This document shows positions 1 to 11,193 of a stretch of 64,000 nucleotides of DNA, piece after piece. The stretch comes from Homalodisca vitripennis (Eukaryota > Arthropoda > Insecta > Hemiptera > Cicadellidae): NCBI RefSeq assembly GCF_021130785.1, contig NC_060213.1:114344501-114408500 (forward strand). Direction: 5' to 3'. A program made the position numbers and the translations under genes. The notes beneath the pieces are model-generated. The model was not told the DNA's origin. It made no database searches and was given only the letters and a program-made list of their open reading frames with translations. How positions within the stretch are numbered: position 1 is the first letter of the stretch; every line of letters begins with the position of its first letter.

Positions 1-62
1 CTAGAATTAAAATACATTGTTCAATGGTTTAAGTAGCCAATTAATGTTGGTCTTTAAGTAAA

Positions 63-1345
63 CTAATTAACATAAAAAGAACAGTCTAAAAAAATGTGTA
101 AAACTGTACACAGTTTAATAGACGTTTCGAACAACCAGTAGTTGTAAGTGGCAGGCAGTATTCTCTCAGTATCTTCGTTGGTAATGTATACTTCTTGCTT
201 TTCTAGGATAACCCTATTTGTACCTTGAATACGTTTGTAAAATTTGACTTTGTAGTTCTTATCAAACAACTCTTTGTGCAAGAATTTGTGCAAGTAGCAC
301 ATCCTTTTTTCGCAGATATTTTAGTGAGGACAAAATATTGCTTTTTTTATTTAAATTGAGGCATAGTTCAAACATTTTTTCATGCTGGTCCATCACCATT
401 TCCAGATCATCGCCAATGTCATCTGCGAATGATCAGGAACCTTTATAGTCAGGAACTTCATCAGAATCGGAATCACAGTTTAGTGTTTTCTTGACTTTTT
501 ACATTTTGAGATATCTGTTTCTTATAGTTTTACCCCTCTTTTTCAATTTTAAACTTTTAATCTATTTTTTTCTGGGGTGTCAGTAAGTATCCTGGTTTTA
601 CCTTTCTTCCTCCTACCTGTAGTGTTTCTAGGAGGGGCTTTGGGGAAGGGACGAATCATTTCTGGGGATTTCTTCATACTTAAACCAGACCATATACCTT
701 TGGTCCAGTGGCTGTAGCTAAGCTTGCTGGAATAGAAACAGATACAGTTGATAGAACCCATTTATTTTGAAAAAAGCAGGGTTTGATGCAGAATCTAATC
801 GAGCTGCAGCGCACTAATGATAAAATGAAGTTCATTGTAGCTAAGACTGTATAAGTTATTTTAGGGGCTCGGTCAGCAGTCAAACCAGGAGATACATTTC
901 TCAAACCAAGGGAAGAGTAATTTAACGTAGAGTTTCAGTAATAGCCTCTGATGTTTCAGCACTTATTCTATGTGTAACGTAAGACGATAGAAATTCATCT
1001 TTACGAAACATATTGTTATTAAGTGGATAAATTCCAGTGATTCAAAAATCCATTTGGACGTGTTCAGTAGTAAAAGCTTTATTGTGAGCAGTGGTAATAA
1101 TTACAAGTAGATTATAAATGCTAATTGGCCTTCCAGGATGCTGTATCATCTATTCGTTTAAAGCAGTGTTGTAGAACGTTTTGTAAGATCCAAAACTCAC
1201 TTATCCAGTGGCTGCAGCTTATTAGAAGCATGAGGAGAGATTTTTAGCATTACTATCTCGTTTTCATTTGCAATGGTTTTAGCATCTATGGATATGTGAG
1301 TCTCATGGTTGTCTAGGATCAGTAAATTGTGGTTGTACTTGATTA
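63..1345 (-). pseudogene. Decayed pogo/Tigger-like (JRK-type) DDE transposase
   Basis: Reading the minus strand from about 1340 downwards, the frames encode a run that matches the C-terminal half of pogo/Tigger-type transposases. First comes the second catalytic Asp in an L-I-L-D-N-H-E-T-H context (about 1285-1335), then a K-L-Q-P-L-D motif (about 1203-1220), then F-G-S-Y-K-T-F-Y-N and H-P-G-R-P motifs (about 1130-1190). Next are an I-T-G-I-Y-P-L-N-N-N segment near 1030 and a basic R-P-F-P-K-A-P-P-R tail (about 620-665). A final short block lies at 63-302. Stops and frameshifts separate these blocks, so it is a dead relic. The N-terminal CENP-B-like DNA-binding part is not visible. Family assignment comes from motif order. 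An old domesticated gene is unlikely because the frame is broken in many places. Confidence 0.75.
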
Positions 1346-1359
1346 ATGAAATGTTTGAG

Positions 1360-1560
1360 ATATTGACTATCTATCCACAAGATATTTAAAAAACGAACTG
1401 ACCTAAAGACCTTAAATTTCGCATGACGCTTCATGTCTATGCAGGCTACAATGATTACAATGATGGTAGGTGTAACACACTAGGATTTGACTGAACGTTA
1501 GTGGTTATTTTAACATTGGTCTTATGGGTAACCGTCAGAGCAACAAGAAAATAGCAGAAC
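1360..1560 (+). repeat. Dispersed non-coding repeat, copy 1
   Basis: This stretch shares ordered blocks with 1770-1960 (same strand) and with the reverse complement of 56640-56800. The shared blocks are an AACTGACC-like box, a TTAAATTT-GCAT-CTTCAT box, a TTTGRCTGARCGTTAGTG box and ACATTGGTCTTA. Spacing is conserved although the sequence has drifted, so it is a dispersed element of unknown class and not a tandem repeat. No coding potential is visible. Confidence 0.6.
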
Positions 1561-1769
1561 AAATTAATTTTTTAAACAAACTAAACTACTATCAAATGAG
1601 ATTTTAACACTTGATATTTTTATCCTTAGAGTAAAAAGAGAAAATAATAGGGTGTTATTCAATGTTTAAAGTTGGTGACAAGATTTGATTTCAACACACT
1701 CTTGCCTTATAAACCCTCCATAGATGTTCAGAACTTTTATTATTTGAACAATAATATAAACCTAAACTA

Positions 1770-1960
1770 ATGAAAAAATGTGAATGGATCATGTGGAGAA
1801 ATATTTCTAGAAGTAGTTCATCTGTAGACTTTAAATTTGGCATGAAACTTCATTTTTACGTAGATAAAAATGAGTCCTATGGTCCGAACCTGAAATTTGG
1901 CTGAGCGTTGTTGAATCTTAACAATTTCTCTTTTGTCTGCTGGAGGGACGATATAAAAAA
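1770..1960 (+). repeat. Dispersed non-coding repeat, copy 2
   Basis: Second copy of the repeat at 1360-1560. It shares the ACTTTAAATTTGGCATGAAACTTCAT-type box (about 1830-1855) and the TTTGGCTGAGCGTT box (about 1898-1911). The third copy is inverted at 56640-56800. Confidence 0.55.
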
Positions 1961-1969
1961 TACTGAACA

Positions 1970-3500
1970 AAATTCTTTTATGTACTGTCTGCAGGACATC
2001 TCAGAGTGAAATGAGCTACATATTTGAAATTTTGAACTTTATGAAGGTCGTACACAACATGTCATGTGGTGTATTCCTACCTTGTTATTAGAACTTCCTA
2101 GCCACTTTCATTTACATAATGAAAATTCTGATTCTAAACTCATGGTCAGGGACAGAAAATAATCTTGTTTCTGATCATAATATTGTGAACATCTCAAGTT
2201 ATAATCACGTGGTGAGTGTGTGCATATTAATTGTTAATTTTATCTTGTTTGCTACACTTTTAATGTTGTCTTTGAAACATGAAGCACACTGTCTTAGGTT
2301 GGAATTAATTTTATCACCAATGTACATTTAGATTTTATACACATTTCGAACCTGTGAAGAAGTAACACTCCCAAATCAAAGTAACAGATATGCATGTACA
2401 AATTTTGTTTTTGATGAAAAATTGAAAAACCATCAGTTTTACCTCATAAGTCAACCTCGTTTAATGCCTATATTTTTAGTAGAACTTGTTGAACTAACGG
2501 AAATGTCTAATTTTAAAGAAATGATTAATAGTCATTCAAAGGCTTTGATTTGTACACATTTTTTCTTTTATCTCTTAAGACGAATATTACTCCAGATTCC
2601 AGAAGTCAAGTCTGTGACAGCTTCAGATTCCAGATGCTACACTAAGAGGAAAGTAAACGGGAACTACACTCAAACTTCACATATAACTCTTGATTTTAAT
2701 TAACCCAAATTGTAAGTACTACTTGTTGTAGGTTAAATAATAAATGTACACAAATAATACTTCTTAAGTTTTAATGGAAATAGCACAAAATTAAACAAGA
2801 CACACTAAAAGCTTAAAATTATGCAGTTTTGATTTCAGATACATTATTGATAAAATATTTTTTATGGAATTGATAAATGTTTTTGAAAATTAGAAAGAAT
2901 TTTTCTAATAAATCGAAAGTAATAATTTATTTTCTCATACAACAAAACAAAATTATAAATACAATAACTTTGTCTATATTAAAGCCAAATTGTATACTAT
3001 TTAAATAAACAAGAAACAGTACTTCTCTCATTTATACCAAAACTAACACAAAAATTAAAAAAACAACTATAGGAGTTACAGGTATTAAAATGAAAAAAGT
3101 ATTGTTACAAAAGAAAATGAGAGGCAAATATCTCGCAAGCTTTTGCCTGTTTCAGACCAACAGTTAAAACTATTTATTACTTATAATTATCATTAAGAAT
3201 AAAAATTAATTATGAGATAATATTAAATGAATCTATTAATATATATCTAGAATAAGCACAATAAAGTTTAATACAAGTAATATTATGTAAGTACAATATA
3301 ATTAATGCAATATAAGTACAATTGTATTGATCTATGTATGTTATATTTCATTTTGTTAAAATAATAATCAAGTGAACTAATAAAAAGAAAAAAGCATCTA
3401 AAGAGGAAATACCGCGGATAAAGATAATAATAAAATATTTAGATTTATATCTAAAGAAAAGATTGATATCTGGACTGTTTCCCTTACACAGACCTCTTAG
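1970..3500. other. AT-rich stretch, no supported gene
   Basis: The short open frames at 2119-2331 and 2422-2703 show no recognisable motif, no splice-site framing and a composition like their surroundings. I see only AT-rich DNA with homopolymer runs. Confidence 0.6.
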
Positions 3501-3507
3501 TAGTCTA

Positions 3508-4128
3508 TAGAGTGAATAAAAAGTCAGTCAGGACCCCCACGATTCATTTTTTAAGTTCATATAAGATGTCCTTTGGGTAGCAGTGTAATGTGGAAAGGAA
3601 GTTTCATTTGATGAATTTAAACATTTGTTGTCTCCAAAAATCAAGATTATATATCATTTGGGTAGTGGTGCTTTGTTACAAGACTTTTAATAACTCACAA
3701 TGTTGTCAAGTCAAATCAAATGTTCAAACTGAAGCCCTCCTACTATTCGGTAGTAAGACAAGCGTAGGGTGAACTCTCTCACGTTTTGAAAAGTCTAAAG
3801 TCGTATTTGGTTGCAGGCCTCAACAATCCTGTTTCTTAAATCTTCAATCTTTTATACTGGTGTTTTGTGAATATAAGTGTACAAACTTCATGTCAACCTA
3901 TTATTTTTTGGAAAAGGGATAATGATCTCTGGTTTGCACCATTCTTTAAGTTTGTTTATGCTCTTCAAAATGAGTTACCCCTAAAATACCGCATTTTTGG
4001 GGAACACAAAATGTTCCAAATCATTAAATGTAATTTCCTGTCAACATTGCACCACTGCCCAAATGATATTCTGATTATATTAACTTTAGAGAAAAATAGA
4101 GAGGGATCCTGATTTTTTATTCACCCTG
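3508..4128. mobile_element. TA-flanked TIR element (Tc1/mariner-like, non-autonomous)
   Basis: The left end (AGRGTGAATAAAAA-type, from 3508) is matched by the inverted right end ending at 4128, whose reverse complement begins CAGGGTGAATAAAAAATCAG. The pairing covers about 20 bp with 3-4 mismatches. Both ends abut a TA dinucleotide (3506-3507 and 4129-4130), which is the target duplication of the Tc1/mariner superfamily. The 621-bp interior has two short open frames (3590-3772, 3867-4112) without a recognisable DDE/D motif, so I treat it as a decayed or non-autonomous copy. Confidence 0.6.
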
Positions 4129-4130
4129 TA

Positions 4131-5283
4131 ATATGGAGAAATCTTAATTTTAATTTAGTGATGTATGTTATTCTTCAGTGCGTGTGAATAAGTAATTTAA
4201 TTTTATTTGATTTGAATTCTTTCGAAGCTTGAACTTACAAAATATATATATTACTTGTTTTAAAAAGCAACATCCAGAGCTGAACTGACTTGGTTTGTCA
4301 CATTTGTTAACACGTAAACAGGTTGGAGAAAACAACAGTTAAAGTGAGAAATAAACCATACAGTAAGAAGAATGTTGGTGCCATAATACTACCTTTGGCA
4401 ATCAAGTGAATTTCCATTTGTGGGATCATTGAATGAATAACACAATTTGTGTAGGTACTCCAGCCCAGTTACCAAAGTTCATAAGGCTGGGTCCGAGATA
4501 TCTGCTCCTAACTCCCTCAATACATTCACTGTATAAGGTACACCAGTGTTCTACCCTACCATAACTACTAAACTACATCGTTACTTCACAGTGCGTCATC
4601 CAAAACTACGTAATCCCAGGAAAAGCTTGAAAGCAAAAAGGTGTATACTGAACAAATAGACTACCTAAAACTAATATATATGTTTCATAACACAATTGCT
4701 AATATATAGATTAAAGCATGTTGAAACTAAAACACACAATAGTGCACGTGGGATGAGAGATTCCCACATGGCTGGGTGACCCCATATCCTATAAATAAAT
4801 TACGTCACATTCGGGTGAAAGGATGACACTACACTCATTTTGTTAACTAAATAATAGTCAACTAGATATTAAAGTAAAAATAAAAAATAAAATGCAAGGA
4901 TCCAACCAACTAATAGCTGTACTCTTGCGTTGTATTATTAGCTATGTGATTGAATATGATATAAAGATGATATCAACAATCTTACAAACTTGGTTTCCTT
5001 TTAGCCATCTTGATTTTAACTCACTTCTTGATAAGAAGTGTATTCAAAACATTGCATCCTTAATTTTTGAAGTAATGTTATTGGAGGTGGCTCATTTTAT
5101 GTAATTAATGAGCATCCAAATACTATTTGAGTTTTGAAAATGAAAATGTTTTTTTTTTCTTTCGTAATTTGAATATCCAAAAAAACTTAAAAAGAAAACT
5201 AAAAAGGAGATTAGTTATATCTTTAAATTCATGATATCTTCCAAAACCCTATGACAAAAACTAAAAGGGTTTAAAAGTGTTTA
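4131..5283. other. Non-coding stretch
   Basis: I see no gene here. The 70-codon frame at 4892-5104 has no family signature. A small hairpin (GTGGGA/TCCCAC arms) lies near 4748-4768. Confidence 0.5.
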
Positions 5284-5507
5284 ACAAGAAAGTAGCCCAA
5301 AAAAAGTTTTGGGGGGGGGAGATCGAGACAACTGATATTTTCCCGTAGTGGACAGAGAGTAAGGCCCCATTTTGTTCCTTAAAAAGTTCTTGACCCATTT
5401 CTTTGTTGAGAATGATCTTTCAGCAGCACATGTCAGTAATACTAAATTATTTAAATAATGATAATCATTTACTAAAAAAGTAATTTAAAAAAATTCAAAA
5501 TTTAGGG
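5284..5507. mobile_element. Degraded copy of the hAT-like repeat at 49598-49845
   Basis: From the CAAGAAAGTAGCCC end onward this stretch aligns with 49598-49845 over about 200 bp. It includes the shared AGAGTAAGGCCCCATTTTGT block (about 5357-5376), TTCCTTAAAAAGTTCTT, a TTCAGCAG-ACATGTCAGTA block and a CTAAAAAAGTAATT block. The right terminal repeat is lost or too diverged to see. Confidence 0.65.
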
Positions 5508-6440
5508 GGTTTCATTTTTCTTATAGGGTAAAACTCAAAATCATTTCACTACAGCCGGCTCTTAAGCATTGCATTTCTATTAATGACATTTTAGTGCCAC
5601 ACTAAATGTCTATCTTGAACAAATTACTATTTTTATGGTATTTTATGACAGATACCAGTGGTATTTTTCTAATGTGTTTTATAAATGAGTGTGACCATTC
5701 CATATTCTACTCACAGCACAGAATCGTTAGTATATTTAAGTTTTGATTTAAAAAAATGTTAATTATCTATATAAATATGTTTTACATCAAATGGTAATTA
5801 ATTTTTTTAACACAAAGCTTACAGTGCATGCGTTCTCGCTTTTCATTTAATATGTCTGCCATTTAGAGTGGGATTGGTATCGGCCAAACTTTTAAGCGAT
5901 GGGGAGCCCCCCTGTCTTATGGCAGGTTCTCAGGCACACGTATTACAAAGCCTCTTTCAAAATCACAAATTTTAATTTTTTTCTCTTATTACAATTCTTA
6001 TGTTTATTAATGTGACATGATTAACTTTGCCTTAATTACAATACATACCTTAAAATAATTTAAATTGGACAAGTTTAAATACTTCTTTAAAATATAATAG
6101 GTAACCTGTTACCTCTAAGACTATTGTTAAAACAAAATTTTTTAAATATTTTAGATTGTGAGAAACTTCTCTTTGATGTATATATTTTTAATTACATGTA
6201 AATTAAGTTTTAGATAAAAAAATTTGGTTAAAAAAAAGACTAGTTGAGACGTTATGAAAGTAATATGTGTGTCAGGTTGGACTGATAGCAAGCCAGCTGT
6301 GTTGCCAAACTGTGCAGACCTTAAGAGAAAATAAGAGAACATAAACTGTAGTTTCATTCTGCTGTATTACTCAACACTTAGCATGAAAATCTGAATTTAA
6401 ACATTTTGACTTTGGTCCATAAGTTATGTATGAATATATT
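5508..6440. other. Non-coding stretch
   Basis: No supported gene. The only open frame (6151-6357, minus) is short and low in complexity. Confidence 0.5.
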
Positions 6441-6560
6441 ACAAAATATAAGGCTACTGTTGCAATTAGTGTAAAATTTAAGGCTACTGTTGTAATTAGT
6501 ACAAAATATAAGGCTGCTGTTGCAATTAGTACAAAATATAAGGCTACTGTTGCAATTAGT
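6441..6560. repeat. Exact-length tandem repeat, 4 x 30 bp
   Basis: Four consecutive 30-bp units begin at 6441, 6471, 6501 and 6531. Each is a variant of ACAAAATATA + AGGCTACTGT + TGCAATTAGT. Because 30 is a multiple of three, the minus strand reads a hydrophobic decapeptide repeat of the L-I-A-T-V-A-L-Y-F-V type inside a 110-codon frame (6371-6703). I regard the peptide as incidental. Confidence 0.9.
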
Positions 6561-7512
6561 AAGAAAAGTAAAGTAATATCCATGATTATCAGTGCTCTAT
6601 GAACACTGTAAGTACATATTCCAGCATTCAGCATTGTAATTCTAGAAAATTCAAAGAAAATAATGAAATTTAAAAACAAGAAGCACTTGGGAATCAAAAT
6701 CAAAATAAGATTAACCCAATTTCCGAGAAATTTGAAACATTAACATAGAAAAACTATATCCAAAGTACAACTGTAACACTAAAAAATTAATATTTAACAT
6801 ATTGTTTAAAATAAGTACAAACTTAATTATTTAGATTAAAATTGGTCTATAACGCTGTGGGGATTGCATAATGTCAAAAATTGTTCTCTTTTGTGAAATA
6901 TTGAACCAAGGGTTGTGGTTTACTTTTCTCAATAATTATGAGAGTCACCCTAAATTGTGGACTTCATAATAAATTCAAAATGTGTATACCCCAAAAATAT
7001 TTTACGTTTTAATTAATTTTTTCAGAGTCAAAAATACTTTATTCAAAAACTTAAATTATTAAAATGTTATTCATTACACAAAAGCACCTAAAAAGAGCAT
7101 ATTATGCATATATTAAAAGATTTTCAATTTTTTTTAATTGCCTAGATAATTTTGAGATGTTTCCAACATTTCACTTTAGTAGTGTAAACCATATCAGAGC
7201 TAATTACAAACAGGTTTGTATAGGTTTAACTCTTCAAGTACATCTAGAACTTATTACTGATATTATTTAAATTCAAAATATTTGTTATGAATTTAAATTA
7301 ATACATTTTAATATTATTAAAGCACATGTTTTGGTAACCGAAACACAATATCATAAGAAATAATTAATTATGGTATCATAAATTTAGAATTGATTTTTTT
7401 AAACATTTGTAACAGGTGGCTACCACATAATGTTCAATTTATAAGGTGATGGTAATAAATATTGATCTATATTTATCCATATCCATAACAAACTATCAAC
7501 TTTTTGCAATAC
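6561..7512. other. AT-rich flank downstream of the minus-strand host gene
   Basis: No gene is seen. The stretch lies 3' of the host gene ending at 7513. Minus-strand polyadenylation-like hexamers occur at 7307-7312 (ATTAAA) and near 7037-7042 (AATAAA). Neither can be assigned with confidence. Confidence 0.4.
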
Positions 7513-8502
7513 CTAGCATTTGTTTGGAAGAAGCTTCGGATCGTACATGACAGTAGCAATGCCAGAATTTCCATCTCTATCAATTTTTATTGCTCTCACT
7601 CCTCTTTCTGGCTCTATGTATGTAATCATCACGCAGCTACCGTCTTGACTCAACATTGAATTTTTCTTGTTCGTCGGGTTTCCAACAACCTCTTGAGCAA
7701 TTTCGAAGTACTGCTCCTCTGTTAGATTTCCACTAGTGCCGAAATGCTTGTGCTTCAAATGGTGATAGGTAGCAGCATCATCACTGAAGAAACCCGGTTT
7801 GCACTTTTGGTTCAATGGAGCGACTTTGGATTTCAAAGAGTTGTAACGCTCTTTCAGTCTAGCATAATCTTCTTCAGTCTTGAACTGATTCATAGCTTTC
7901 TGCCTGTGAAATTCTTTTCTTTTCATACCTTGCCCTATGCCACGGTCTTCATCAAATTTTGATTGTTTGAAATCAGGCTGAGTTTTAGCTGCAGTCAAAT
8001 CTTGTTGATATCTCGCTTCGTAGGAGTTTACAGTCTCGTTGAGGTCTGCTACAAAATACTCAGTATATATGATAAAGTCCTTTGTTGTGGTACATCCACT
8101 TGATGCTGCAAACTCTGTTGTCATTTGTAGTATCTCTTGGTTATTCTTCGCTGTGTTCTCAAGAACAACTCGCAAACGATCTATTTCATGGGGCGTAGCA
8201 TTTGCAAATATCTTTTTCCCACCCACTACAATATCATTTAAATTTTCTTTTCCATACATCTGACAAAGCTTTTGCGTAGTTTCTTTTCTCATGCTTTCAA
8301 AGGCGATTTGATGCTTTCTGCAATACACTTTCATGTCCTTGTGAAATTGATCTTTGGTTAGTGTCCCATTGGAATAGTTTCTAGTCGAGTTAAAGATAGC
8401 TTTCCGTGATTCAGCGGGGATTTCCAGCAGTTTGAGAGGATGAATTTTAAGGTTCTTGTTGACTACCAACTGTCCTTTAAATCCTTTTTCAGTCAATTTG
8501 AC
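7513..8502 (-). CDS. Host gene, 3' coding exon (C-terminal 329 residues)
   Basis: This is the last coding exon of the minus-strand host gene. It starts at 8502 directly after a strong acceptor (a T-rich tract then CAG at 8505-8503) and stays open for 329 codons to a TAA/TAG-type stop at 7513. Joined in phase 0 to the exon at 11194-12474 it gives a 756-residue protein. Its own first Met is not the start: the frame is open right up to the acceptor. The middle is basic and helix-prone. The final ~84 residues (about 673-756 of the joined protein) have a His/Lys-rich Y-H-H-L-K-H-K-H-F motif, then a Y-F-E-I-A-Q helix, a D-G turn and a closing I-A-T-V-M strand. That order resembles small nuclease domains at the ends of bacterial polymorphic toxins, but this is a pattern impression only. 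No frameshift is seen, so the exon looks functional. Confidence 0.85.
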   Translation of the reverse strand, partial: VKLTEKGFKGQLVVNKNLKIHPLKLLEIPAESRKAIFNSTRNYSNGTLTKDQFHKDMKVYCRKHQIAFESMRKETTQKLCQMYGKENLNDIVVGGKKIFANATPHEIDRLRVVLENTAKNNQEILQMTTEFAASSGCTTTKDFIIYTEYFVADLNETVNSYEARYQQDLTAAKTQPDFKQSKFDEDRGIGQGMKRKEFHRQKAMNQFKTEEDYARLKERYNSLKSKVAPLNQKCKPGFFSDDAATYHHLKHKHFGTSGNLTEEQYFEIAQEVVGNPTNKKNSMLSQDGSCVMITYIEPERGVRAIKIDRDGNSGIATVMYDPKLLPNKC

Positions 8503-9597
8503 CTGAAAATGAGGAAATGGATGAGCATTTTTATACTAATTACTTACTATTTGATGTAATAGATTTAGATGTCCAATTTACACTGATCAAATAGAAAGAT
8601 TGCAGTACAGTAGTCATGGTTGAATCAAATTGGAATAGCTTATCAAATTATATGTTCAGACATTCCTAATTGTGGGGTGTTACTTAAATTATTGTACTTT
8701 CTACCAAACACTGCGTCTTTGCTCTCTAGGGCCCAACTATACAACGAGAAAAATGAAGTCTTAAAAGAAACCGAGCACAAACAGTATTCACACGGCCACA
8801 GCTCGTATGTCAATCTTACATTCCGTACAAAATTTGTCAATGTTGTTACCAAAAATGTTTTAATTATTAATGTTGTAATTAAAATTAAAAACCTGCTTAC
8901 ATTGTCGAGGTTAGCTTGGACTATATTTAAACACCAGAATCATGCATAATATAATTTTATAATATAAAGGAATCATTTTATCACCATCACAAGAGTATAA
9001 GAGTTTTTTTAGTAACCATCATTGATTTACTGACACTCAGAGGCATGTGGTTTATATCAGACCGTCATCTAGCAGAATCAGTGACTGATTAGCTCTAAAT
9101 GTTCTCGATGAAAGATAAAATTTAATTCAACGAATATGCAAAAGGCAAAATCAAGAATCTGGCAACTTTCCCAAGAAGAAACAAGCTGACAAATTGTAAG
9201 TGCCTTATGTAACCACAACCAATGTAGTCCTGCGGTTTAATGTTGAATCTCAAAAAAGATTCTCATCTATACTGCTATATTCCATAGCTACCAGGGCAAA
9301 TATCACTATTATGATGTATTTTTACCTTATGTCTTGATTATATGTGGTTAAAACTGATATCACTGTTTTAGCTTATGGACTATTTTTTCAAATGTTTAGA
9401 AAAATCCTATTTCATTCACAAACCTTCTACCATAATAAACAAACTTTAAACACAATTTGTAGGAAAGGAAATAGACAGCATGATAAGGTTTCCTTAAAGT
9501 CAAACCCTCTTTAGGGTTGAATGAAATATCCTCAACAGTACTAAAAGGATGTAAAGAAGTAAGGCTATAACTAACATAAATAAAAAAAATTTACTCA

Positions 9598-9765
9598 AGG
9601 AAAATTCCCAGAACTATTAAGTGGCAAAAGTTTACCTTGAACTTAAGAAAGGGAATCCAAAGATCCAAATGACTAAAGGCCTATCTTTCTCATGAACCAT
9701 TTTATAAAGTGATAGAGAAACTTGTTCTGTACAGACAACCTCGCCTCAACCAACATGGCTTCACT
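9598..9765 (+). pseudogene. Small reverse-transcriptase relic inside the host intron
   Basis: The plus strand reads G-K-F-P-E-L-L, then a stop-broken K-K-G-N-P-K-D-P-N-D block, an R-P-I block and N-Q-H-G-F. This is the order of RT motif 0/1 in Jockey/CR1-type elements (F-P-x-L-L-K ... Y-R-P-I-S-L ... Q-H-G-F). Several stops interrupt it, and only about 170 bp is recognisable. It is a dead fragment in antisense to the host gene. Confidence 0.6.
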
Positions 9766-11137
9766 TTTTTATTCATAATTTTTATTTCAGTATCTATACT
9801 TATCTTGCCTTTAAAATGTTTAAATCAGAGTGTGTGTTTTTGTCATTTTTGTTAAAGTTTGTTTGTTATGTATTAGGCAATATACCATTTGACGCAAGTT
9901 ATTCTGAAAAACATGCTGAGAAACGCTTAAGAAATAAAGGAATTTTTTGAATTATTTATTATTAAACAAACCCCACTCTGAAACCGTCATTAAATTAAGT
10001 TGGCCAACAAATTTATCAGTCATAAGAAGTATTATTTCAATTCAACATTTGGTCTGAATAAATTAGAAATTAAGGCAATTAATATATGTTTACTAGCCCA
10101 TAATATATAAATGGTCTCATTACAAAATTTTTAGTACTAATTTTTAATAAAATATTTTAATTAGTTTTAATGAAATTAACTATAAAAATACTGAAGTGGC
10201 CATTATTTTTGAAATTGTGAAAGTGTTTACTTAATTTCAGCAATAATTTTGGCTTGAACACTTCACAAAGCTGTAAAACTGTAGAGAGGAAGTTTCTCTT
10301 CACAATCACTAGTGCTAGCTCAGACAGGCTTAGTGACAAGCTTTTATGTGCTAGATGAATAAGGACAACTTTTGACAACCAGACCTGTGATTAGGGGAGG
10401 ATGTATCTCTTCACAAATCACCAGTGCCAGGCTTTGTGTGGCAATTGTGGTAGGAGGAAATTTAATCCTAAAAGGATTTTTGTGCTGCTTCTGCACTAAA
10501 AGAATATTCAGGTTGAGTAAGGATGGAAACTGCTTTCTAAGTGTGCTTTCTTATGTGTGTAAACACATCTCATATTAAATGCAGCATGAGAAGGTTTAAG
10601 AGACACTGTCTCAGAAAGGTCTAGCTTTCTATTATTTTTTAAATTTCTTAATATTGTAAACACATTTAAAATGAGTTTTGCTGAACAATAGCCAATATAT
10701 ACTTACAAAAAACGAAACTAATACATTACGCAGGTACTATTCGTATGCAGAATATGTAGTGCTGTTTGCACAGTTCACTTTACTGCAGCATCTGTTATTT
10801 AATGAAGTATGGGTAGAGCTACAGCCAGTTGATGTATCATACTTAGGGATATTCTCAATATTAAGACAAAATTTAAATAGTGTAATTTAAATAGTTTTAA
10901 AAATTAAAATATTTTTCTACTGATCACATAGGGTACACAGACATATGGAAAACAAAGCATTTATTTTCAGATATACGTTACATATAATTTATGTTTTATA
11001 TTGATATCCTGAATTAGACTGGAAAGTGGACTCATCCATATTAATTTTTAGTAAAAGTCTAATTTCAAATTCTGAAAAAGGCTCTCAAGAGGTTTTACAG
11101 GTATTTAGAAATGTTCTCTGTATTGTATATTTATAAA

Positions 11138-11155
11138 TGTGTGTGTGTGTGTGTT
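11138..11155. repeat. (GT)n microsatellite
   Basis: A short pure GT run about 40 bp inside the intron from the donor of the host gene. Confidence 0.9.
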
Positions 11156-11193
11156 TTTGTACTATTAAATACAATAAGTTAATACATTTTTAC

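Larger units (their letters stand above)
8503..11193 (-). other. Intron of host gene (2691 bp, GT-AG)
   Basis: The donor reads AAG then GTAAAA (GT at 11193-11192) and the acceptor is a pyrimidine tract ending CAG (8505-8503). Both flank codons in phase 0. The intron contains a reverse-transcriptase relic (9598-9765, opposite strand), a (GT)n tract and otherwise AT-rich DNA. Open frames inside it (for example 8620-8949 and 10678-10890) have no support. Confidence 0.85.

Noticed and set aside
5820..5960. Possible structured RNA or element end around CGATGGGGAGCCCCCC
   Set aside because: A short local hairpin only; no partner, no copies seen in the window.
8494..8496. Apparent start codon of the 7513-8496 frame
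   Set aside because: The codon there is TTG, and the frame is open to a strong acceptor at 8503. The exon therefore begins at 8502 and the true start is in the exon at 12474.
8620..8949. 109-codon open frame in the host intron
   Set aside because: No domain, no splice framing and composition like the surrounding intron. It lies antisense within a clear GT-AG intron.
10266..10470. Possible element with TCTCTTCACAAATCACCAGTGC repeated twice
   Set aside because: Only a ~20-bp similar word repeated 110 bp apart; no ends or duplication.
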